A stretch of DNA of 6,471 bases from NCBI GenBank assembly GCA_964471235.1, contig CAYYGL010000234.1, positions 1 through 6,471 on the forward strand, in the 5' to 3' direction. The notes under the pieces are model-generated. The model searched no databases, was not told the origin of the DNA, and was given only the letters and a program-made list of their open reading frames with translations. This document shows positions 1 through 4,697 of this stretch, piece by piece; the stretch's first letter is position 1; every line of letters begins with the position of its first letter. This stretch comes from CAYYGL01 sp964471235. Lineage in GTDB: Bacteria; Calditrichota; Calditrichia; RBG-13-44-9; J075. The translations under genes and the position numbers were made by a program.

Positions 1-1
1 C

Positions 2-28
2 ACCCCTGCTGGGGTTGGGACAGAGAAA
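2..28 (+). repeat. Hairpin repeat, copy 1 (diverged)
   Basis: A 5-bp stem ACCCC (2-6) and GGGGT (11-15) closes a 4-base loop and is followed by a purine-rich tail (16-28). The layout matches the copies at 39-69, 81-110 and 134-161, but the tail (TGGGACAGAGAAA) is only loosely like their GACATGTTTATAGTAAA. It may be a diverged member, and the element could extend beyond the window edge. Confidence 0.45.
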
Positions 29-38
29 ACTATGGAAA

Positions 39-69
39 TTTACTATAACCATACCCCCCTACCGGGGGT
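39..69 (-). repeat. Hairpin repeat, copy 2 (inverted)
   Basis: Read on the minus strand, a 6-bp stem ACCCCC / GGGGGT (64-69 with 53-58) closes the loop GGTAG and is followed by ATGGTTATAGTAAA (39-52). The loop and tail match copies 3 and 4, so this is the same family in the opposite orientation. Its stem bases differ from the other copies, yet both arms change together. Confidence 0.7.
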
Positions 70-80
70 TGCTCTTAAAG

Positions 81-110
81 ACTGCGGAGCAGTGACATGT
101 TTATAGTAAA
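81..110 (+). repeat. Hairpin repeat, copy 3
   Basis: Stem ACTGC (81-85) / GCAGT (89-93) with a 3-base loop GGA, followed by the tail GACATGTTTATAGTAAA (94-110). The tail is the clearest version of the family consensus. GACATG and TTAT recur in copy 4, and TTATAGTAAA recurs in copy 2. Confidence 0.75.
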
Positions 111-133
111 AAATCTGAAAAAAAAACCGCCAA

Positions 134-161
134 ACTCCGGTAGGAGTGACATGCTTATTCA
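134..161 (+). repeat. Hairpin repeat, copy 4
   Basis: Stem ACTCC (134-138) / GGAGT (143-147), loop GGTA, followed by GACATGCTTATTCA (148-161). The stem differs from copy 3 at one pair (C-G in place of G-C), a compensatory change that keeps the hairpin. The end of the tail has drifted from the ATAGTAAA consensus. Confidence 0.75.
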
Positions 162-187
162 CCACTTGAAAACGTTTCCAGCACTGA

Positions 188-215
188 AATTGGCAATTGC
201 CAATTTACAATTATA
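188..215. repeat. Degenerate 7-base array with 20-bp palindrome
   Basis: Four consecutive heptads, AATTGGC, AATTGCC, AATTTAC and AATTATA, each begin with AATT. The first part also lies in a perfect 20-base palindrome (187-206) centred on AATT. A second short hairpin, GTAACT / AGTTAC, follows at 224-239. No gene is supported anywhere in 1-241. The region holds only these repeats, and the palindrome may be a by-product of the repeat unit, not an operator. Confidence 0.5.
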
Positions 216-241
216 TCTGTTTCGTAACTATTCAGTTACTA

Positions 242-309
242 CTACAATAATGCACCCTCTTACGAGGTTGTGTTTTTCAAGAAACATCGTAGATGCTTTA
301 TTATTGTAG
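242..309. repeat. 68-base imperfect hairpin at a gene break
   Basis: A perfect 10-bp terminal inverted repeat, CTACAATAAT (242-251) and ATTATTGTAG (300-309), encloses further pairing. GCA/TGC pairs across a 3-base bulge, TACGA (261-265) pairs with TCGTA (287-291), and TGTTT (271-275) pairs with AAACA (282-286), leaving GGTTG (266-270) bulged. Its right boundary coincides, within a few bases, with the point where homology of the sigma54-activator gene stops. That fits a small inserted element or a deletion scar. No target duplication is evident, and no transposase is present. Confidence 0.55.
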
Positions 310-1270
310 CCATTTTCTTGATCTCCCCCTCCTGAATGGAGCGCAACAGTTTGGACTGAAACATCAAGCTGGTATTGGCGATCTCATCCAGGAACAGCGT
401 GCCGCCGTCAGCGGTTTCAAAGAGGCCCTTTTTGTCAGCTATCGCGCCATTAAATGCGCCCTTTACATGCCCAAACAGCTCGCTCTCCAACAAATTCTCC
501 GGCAAGGCGCCGCAATCCACGGCAACAAACTTTTTCTCCTTGCGCGGCCCGTTGTAGTGGATGGTTCTGGCAATCAGTTCCTTGCCGGTGCCGCTCTCGC
601 CTTCGATGAGAACGCGGACCTCCCCGGGAATGATCCGCTCCAGCAGGTCAAATACCTGTTGCATCCCGGGGCTGTTTCCAATGATACCCCGAAAATCGTA
701 ACGGCGCTCGACCTCCCGGCGCAGCGCCAGATTTTCATGATAAATTTCCTGAAAGTGTTTGGCGTTTTCCAGCAACTGTCCGCACTGGGAAGCCACAATA
801 CGCATCAAGTCAAGATCATCGGCGGTGAATTTCTCCGATTTGGTAAGAATAATGATGCCGCTGATCTCATTCTGCACCATCATGGGCACCGCCAGCACGG
901 CGCTGATTTCCGGAAACCAGCCGCGGGCGCTGCGGAAACGGGGATCTGCCGGGAAATCGGAAATCAGGAGCGGCTCCCGGTGCTTCATCACCCAGCCGCC
1001 GATCAGGTCGCTGAAGGCGGAGTTCAGTTGCCCGGAACGCGTATCAGCCGTCTTAAACAGCGTGTGCATGGGGCGTGTTTCCTGTGGCTCGAAGGAAAGG
1101 ATCGCCCCGGCCTCGGCCGCGGTCAGGGAGAGGGATTCCTGCAGAATAGTCTGGAGGATCGGCTCCACCTCCAGGGAGGCGCTGATGACCTCCGCCAAAC
1201 GGTTGAGGGCTTGTAGCCGGGCGAGGGCGTTTTCAGGCGATCCGGAGGGAGTATTGGCAGAATTATCCAT
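260..1270 (-). pseudogene. GAF-domain sigma54-dependent regulator, 3'-truncated
   Basis: The open frame gives 336 residues. Residues about 15-170 look like a GAF sensor domain (with SAVLAVPM and GIIIL strands), followed by a short helical linker. From about residue 194 comes a sigma54-interaction AAA+ domain, with FRGIIGNSPGM, Walker A GESGTGKE (224-231), a GAFTGA-loop equivalent reading GAFNGA (271-276) and Walker B TLFLDE (291-296). Family similarity ends at about residue 319 (LLRSIQEGEIKK). The last 17 residues are unrelated and encoded by the hairpin at 242-309 up to a TAA. The sensor regions, arginine fingers and C-terminal Fis-type DNA-binding helix-turn-helix are therefore missing. Full family members usually exceed 450 residues. 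The start has AAAAGG 11 bases upstream. The intact protein would have activated sigma54-RNA polymerase in response to a GAF-sensed signal. The remnant probably cannot, both from the truncation and from the Thr-to-Asn change in the loop that contacts sigma54. Confidence 0.88.
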
Positions 1271-1303
1271 AGCAAATGGTACCTTTTAATGGGTAACAAG
1301 AGC

Positions 1304-1332
1304 AAAATAGGATGAAAAGCCCTCAAAAGCAA
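1304..1332 (-). promoter_or_regulatory. Weak candidate sigma70 promoter for the truncated regulator
   Basis: On the minus strand TTGCTT (1327-1332) and TATTTT (1304-1309) are separated by 17 bases, about 33 bases before the ATG at 1270. The matches to consensus are only 3/6 and 4/6. A short palindrome GGGAATTCCC lies just upstream at 1346-1355 and could be an operator or chance. Confidence 0.25.
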
Positions 1333-1362
1333 GCGCCTGACCGCCGGGGAATTCCCGGAAAA

Positions 1363-1752
1363 TCAATGTGCCATGTGTGACCAGTTGGCATCAGCTTTCT
1401 GCTTCATATTTGCTTCGTCAGCATTCCAGGGAATGATGGTGTTGAACGGCGTGCCCTCGTAATAATCATTGAAAAACAGGTAAAGTTTCCCGTTGTAAAG
1501 TTTAAAAGTCCGGGGATCACTGGGCACCCTGGTATTTTTCATCGCCATGGCAAAAGCGCAATAACCGCCATACTGCGGCGCATACTTTTCGGGGTTCTTC
1601 CGGAACGTATTGCGGTGCTCCTCGCTGGTGAACCAGAATTTCGCTCCTTCACATATTCCGCCGCTGAGTAAATGTACCCGTTTGAAGGCGGTAAAGATAA
1701 ATACCGGATGAGACGGGTTTTCCGGCGCCGTTGATGAAAGCACCGTTGGCAT
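1363..1752 (-). pseudogene. YHS-domain protein, N-terminally truncated
   Basis: The open frame encodes 129 residues, but only the part from residue 35 (encoded from about 1650) resembles a YHS-domain protein. The recognisable core is GAKFWFTSEEHRNTFRKNPE, then KYAPQYGGYCAFAM, then a tail with GKLYLFFND, NADEANMKQKADANW and a final SHMAH. Intact relatives are secreted or lipoprotein-like, have an upstream GYDPVAYF-type segment and are often assumed to bind metal. That upstream half is absent here. Residues 1-34 have no YHS character and overlap, in a different frame, a sorting-tail fragment from another gene. No ribosome binding site precedes the ATG at 1752. I read it as a 5'-deleted fragment rather than a functional short gene. 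Confidence 0.8.
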
Positions 1753-1865
1753 CCTTATACAAGGTGTTGTCTTTTAGAAGCAGGTATATCCACGGTCATC
1801 TGGGCAGACAGGGTTGCTGCCAGAAATAGCATAAGCAATACAAATACAATATTCCGAATTCTCAT
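1649..1865 (-). pseudogene. Secreted-protein remnant: signal peptide joined to a type IX-like sorting tail
   Basis: A strong AGGAGG (1870-1875) precedes ATG 1865. The first frame encodes a clear signal peptide (MRIRNIVFVLLMLFLAATLS, then AQMTVDIPAS) but stops at TAA 1755-1757 after 36 residues. Dropping one A from the AAAA run (1772-1775 on the plus strand) restores a reading frame to TGA 1649-1651 that continues KDNTLYKDANGAFINGAG and then KPVSSGIYLYRLQTGTFTQ. The second piece closely resembles the end of FlgD-like, type IX C-terminal sorting domains (AGKPV-SGIYFYRLQ-G). The first resembles the mature start of secreted proteins beginning KDNTLYE, as I recall them. The simplest reading is a large secreted protein whose centre was deleted, leaving head and tail, followed by a frameshift and fusion to the YHS fragment. 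The tail also ends early (QRRNM instead of the usual TKKM plus a few residues). Confidence 0.65.
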
Positions 1866-1901
1866 TTTTCCTCCTGGTGTCTGTGGGATTCATATCGAAT
1901 C

Positions 1902-1931
1902 ATCATAACTGTTTTAGCGGTAGGGTGATAA
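1902..1931 (-). promoter_or_regulatory. Candidate sigma70 promoter for the secreted-protein remnant
   Basis: On the minus strand TTATCA (1926-1931) and TATGAT (1902-1907) are spaced by 18 bases, 5/6 to consensus at -10 and 4/6 at -35. They lie about 36 bases upstream of the ATG at 1865, which has a strong Shine-Dalgarno site. The region also overlaps a possible gene remnant (1903-2021), so the match may be accidental. Confidence 0.33.
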
Positions 1932-2021
1932 ACTCTTTCCCCAATCCACTTGAAGGAAATAATTTGGGTTGAGGAAATTCCCGGTTAGTCCCCCGTATTC
2001 ATCAACAAGAAATTTGGCAAC
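1903..2021 (-). pseudogene. Possible C-terminal remnant of an unidentified gene
   Basis: Between the barrel gene and the secreted-protein remnant, the minus strand encodes VAKFLVDEYGGLTGNFLNPN, then YFLQVDWG in one frame. After a single-base slip in the GGGG run (1939-1942) it continues KEFITLPLKQL to a TGA. The residue composition looks coding, and one missing G would make it a continuous 39-residue C-terminus. An in-frame TAA at 2022-2024 closes it upstream. I do not recognise the family, and a chance open segment of this length remains possible. Confidence 0.35.
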
Positions 2022-2034
2022 TTATTTGTTCCGA

Positions 2035-3135
2035 TCAAAGCATCATCTGCACTGCCAGGCTCATTTCCACCCCGGACAGGGAAATATATTCTCGAAACGT
2101 GCCAAAGTGATATTTCAATTGAAGCGGCAGGGAAAAAGTTGAATTTAGCTTGATCCCGGAAACGACACCGATGGTAAAAACGGTTCCCTGAGATAGTTGT
2201 GCGAGCGAAGAACGAAAATGGCGGGCTTCACCAATGATACTGCTGAAGAAGATAGGGGAAAACCGGTGGTGATAATGCGCCAGGAAATCAATATTATCGG
2301 GGATGATTTTGTTGGTTTGCTCTAATACTATCAATTGATTTCGGGCACGGGTGCGGTAGCGGAGCAGCACCTGCAACTGATCGTGTCCGAAAAAATGTCG
2401 GTATTGCAGCGAATAGACCTGCTTGTTCCCGGGTGCCAGAACTTCCACACCCCCGAATTTATCTTTTCCGTAGATGGTGTAAATTACATCGAGGCTGAGG
2501 GTTGCCGAGGCATTCAAACGGAAATCCATTCCCCCGGTCAGCAATAATTCGTTCCCGGGATTGTAAGCGTCGTATCCTTTTAATGCAGTGTATGCGGCGG
2601 AATATAAATAGGAGATACCCCCGCCGAGCACAAAACGGCCGCTCAGCGCATTTGCCCAGGTAATACCGGAAGAGAGCATCCATCCCTGGCCAAAATTGGG
2701 AACCTGTAATTGCAGCACCGGATTGCTGATAATTATGGAAGTGGCAAATTGCTCCCGGGAGAGTTTCGATTTTCCGCTGGGGAGATTGACATTCACAAAA
2801 AACACGCTGTTCAGCGTCGGTATCCGCCAGTTGCCACCGATTTTCATATCGGTGAGACCGTTGATCGACTCCATGTCTCCGCCGGTTTTCGCACGGGCAG
2901 CCTGTAAGGAAACCGTGCTGCGGTTGTTAATGGGGTACTGGAAGAAAAGAAGCGTGCTGGCCTGGGAATAGTTGTTGCGGCTGGTATCCATATCCATGGA
3001 CCAGTTTTGATAGACCGGCATTATCTTTATCACAACGGATGAGCGGCTTTGCTCCTTTCCCTCCGTCGGCAGGCTGCTTTGCGCCACTAAAGCGCTCACC
3101 AGGTTCAATATCAAAAGAATAATGAATAATCGCAT
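2035..3135 (-). CDS. Predicted outer-membrane beta-barrel protein
   Basis: This encodes 366 residues from the chosen start. A signal peptide (MRLFIILLILNLVSALVA, cleavage likely before Q19) is followed by a long series of alternating, aromatic-rich strands with short polar turns. Examples are STLLFFQYPINNRSTVSLQA, SVFFVNVNLPSGKSKL, GWMLSSGITWANALSGRFVL and ISYLYSAAYTA. The pattern, including VNLPSGKSKL, resembles the phenol-degradation meta-pathway-type barrel family and related transporters of unknown substrate. This is a fold-level guess only. The last residues (VEMSLAVQMML) lack the usual terminal Phe. GAGG lies 7 bases before ATG 3135, which supports this start over ATG 3174. The latter would overlap the preceding stop (TAATG) and add 13 residues before the signal peptide. 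It is the last gene of the envelope cluster, 38 bases after the lipoprotein gene, so cotranscription and partnership are likely. Confidence 0.75.
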   Translation of the reverse strand: MRLFIILLILNLVSALVAQSSLPTEGKEQSRSSVVIKIMPVYQNWSMDMDTSRNNYSQASTLLFFQYPINNRSTVSLQAARAKTGGDMESINGLTDMKIGGNWRIPTLNSVFFVNVNLPSGKSKLSREQFATSIIISNPVLQLQVPNFGQGWMLSSGITWANALSGRFVLGGGISYLYSAAYTALKGYDAYNPGNELLLTGGMDFRLNASATLSLDVIYTIYGKDKFGGVEVLAPGNKQVYSLQYRHFFGHDQLQVLLRYRTRARNQLIVLEQTNKIIPDNIDFLAHYHHRFSPIFFSSIIGEARHFRSSLAQLSQGTVFTIGVVSGIKLNSTFSLPLQLKYHFGTFREYISLSGVEMSLAVQMML

Positions 3136-3173
3136 AACAATTCCTCTTATGGTCATTATTTCCAGGTAAGCCA

Positions 3174-4517
3174 TTAATCTCCACCGGTTGGCGGTGGGGG
3201 GGGAGGCGGGGGCAGGATGACACTACTGGCACCCTTGCGCAAACCTTCCTCCAATGGCTTGCGTTGATCATCCCCGGGATAAAAACCGCTTCCCAGGTTG
3301 TTTGTTAATGAATTCAATCGTCTTTTTACCAGATTGGGTCTGGAAACATCAGCTTTACGAGAAAACAATGGATCGGATTTTTTGACCATCGCCAACAACT
3401 CCTTCCAAGATGCCACGCCGGCACTCATACTTTCCAGTGTTTCGATTTTGGATTTGCTCAAACCGAAATCAGGATCTATACTGACCGCCTGCCGATACAT
3501 CCCCAGGGCATCATCCAATCGCCCTTCGTCTTCCAATTCCAATCCCATACAATAGGCAAGGAAGGCTTGCAAATTCTCAGTAGGAATATGCTGAATCCCC
3601 TCCCGTTCTTCATGGGTTAACTCAATTCCCATTTTATCCAACAGGGAAAAGACCACCGCTTTTTCCACCTGAAACAAATTTTTCAATAAAGACTCATTGT
3701 TGGTCACCTCCGGGTGAATCATCGCCCGGGCATCCCAATAAGAGGTGGTGAGATACAAGGTCTGTTTGGGCAGAATATCATACACACCGGACACAATGTG
3801 CGCCGCACCCAGTAACATACCGGTGCGGGGGGCGGTTAACGAATCCACATAGCTTTTTCCACCGGGAGACCTTGCCGCAAGCTTCAACTCATCCAGAATC
3901 GCCTGGATACGAATCCGTTCCAGCAGGCGTAATTGCTTCACCTTTTTCAGATCGATGATGAGCATTTCTCCCAGGCCTTTTCCCAGCGGCGCATAATGGT
4001 CATCCGCGCCCTGGTAGGTAAAGGGGAACACCGCAACTGCATTGGGGATGATTTTCGCGGTGTTGAGAGAGTCCTTCAATACTTTCCGGGCTTCCTGCCG
4101 GGCACTCTGCCGAACCAGCCACTGGTAGCGCCCCTGTAACAGTTTTCGATACGGGGAAAGACGGGATACCTGCGCATATTTGCCGTATATTTTCAGCGCG
4201 ATTTCTTCATGATTATCAAACTCCGCGGACAGCCCCATATACAGCAGCAATTTGGGGTCTTGTTGGTCAACTCGAAATGCCTGCTGCAAATAGTGCCGGG
4301 CTTCTTCATACCGGGCAGTTTGAAAATAGATGGCACCCAAATCCCGCATGGCATCTATATCATCCGGGTTATCTTTTAACTTTGCTTCCAACCTGGCAAT
4401 ATCTTTTTCGTATGTCGAAATATCTTCCTGAAACTTGAGAGAGGGCGTGCAGGAAGACACCCACAGGCAGAAGCCCAGGCACCACAGGATTTTATAAAAA
4501 TAGAATGGTTTTGTCAT
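3174..4517 (-). CDS. TPR / CsgG-like lipoprotein with octaproline tail
   Basis: This encodes 447 residues from ATG 4517, which has AGGG 6 bases upstream. The longer open frame to 4616 reads through intergenic repeats and would bury the signal peptide. The N-terminus is a lipoprotein signal with lipobox VSSC (Cys23). TPR-like helices follow at about 33-150 (e.g. DDIDAMRDLGAIYFQTARYE). A CsgG-like domain spans about 157-298 (AVAVFPF, GLGEMLIIDL, LRLLERIRIQAILDE, GAAHIVSGVYDI). Another TPR-like unit lies at about 313-350 (AYCMGLELEDEGRLDDALGM). After that comes a basic, probably disordered tail ending in eight prolines (436-443) and TGGD. The domain is shorter than E. coli CsgG because the positions of its membrane hairpins are closed by short turns, so pore formation is doubtful. 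LpoB-like or other anchored scaffold roles are alternatives. No Asp follows the lipobox Cys (it is Thr), which would permit outer-membrane localisation if Lol rules apply. Confidence 0.8.
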   Translation of the reverse strand: MTKPFYFYKILWCLGFCLWVSSCTPSLKFQEDISTYEKDIARLEAKLKDNPDDIDAMRDLGAIYFQTARYEEARHYLQQAFRVDQQDPKLLLYMGLSAEFDNHEEIALKIYGKYAQVSRLSPYRKLLQGRYQWLVRQSARQEARKVLKDSLNTAKIIPNAVAVFPFTYQGADDHYAPLGKGLGEMLIIDLKKVKQLRLLERIRIQAILDELKLAARSPGGKSYVDSLTAPRTGMLLGAAHIVSGVYDILPKQTLYLTTSYWDARAMIHPEVTNNESLLKNLFQVEKAVVFSLLDKMGIELTHEEREGIQHIPTENLQAFLAYCMGLELEDEGRLDDALGMYRQAVSIDPDFGLSKSKIETLESMSAGVASWKELLAMVKKSDPLFSRKADVSRPNLVKRRLNSLTNNLGSGFYPGDDQRKPLEEGLRKGASSVILPPPPPPPPTGGD

Positions 4518-4561
4518 AACTTGCCCTGTCGTTTCTTTTGATTTTTCAGATTTGCGGATTA

Positions 4562-4668
4562 ACGAGTTACGAGTGACGAATTTTGAGTTTTGAACTTCAT
4601 CCCATCCACTTATCACTCATTTCCCCATCTACCGCCTGAGCACCGAAAGCTGACGGCTGATAGCTACT
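4562..4668. repeat. Degenerate 7-base repeat clusters in the intergenic gap
   Basis: The 180-base gap between the two CsgG-like genes carries three short runs with a 7-base period. At 4562-4596 these are ACGAGTT, ACGAGTG, ACGAATT, TTGAGTT and TTGAACT. At 4608-4621 they are ACTTATC and ACTCATT. At 4648-4668 they are AGCTGAC, GGCTGAT and AGCTACT. Each run has its own unit. They resemble the short tandem heptanucleotide repeats described between genes of some bacteria, notably cyanobacteria. I see no convincing promoter or terminator in the gap. Confidence 0.55.
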
Positions 4669-4697
4669 TTTCCTGCCAACTGCCCTTCGCAAGCCTC

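Noticed and set aside
1..163. CRISPR array
   Set aside because: The copies are irregularly spaced, differ in stem sequence, and one is inverted. There are no uniform spacers.
242..309. Integron attC recombination site
   Set aside because: The bulged hairpin shape is similar, but the ends lack the RYYYAAC / GTTRRRY core boxes and no integrase or cassette array is present.
97..309. 70-codon plus-strand open frame in the left repeat region
   Set aside because: It runs through two hairpin repeats, the heptad array and the 68-base hairpin, lacks a ribosome binding site and has no protein-like features.
293..1216. Long plus-strand open frame of 307 codons
   Set aside because: It lies antisense to the GAF/AAA+ gene, whose minus-strand frame has clear domain motifs. 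The plus-strand product has no recognisable features and no ribosome binding site.
4518..4616. N-terminal extension of the lipoprotein to ATG 4616
   Set aside because: The extension is encoded by the heptad repeats and would place 33 residues before the lipoprotein signal. ATG 4517 has a suitable ribosome binding site.
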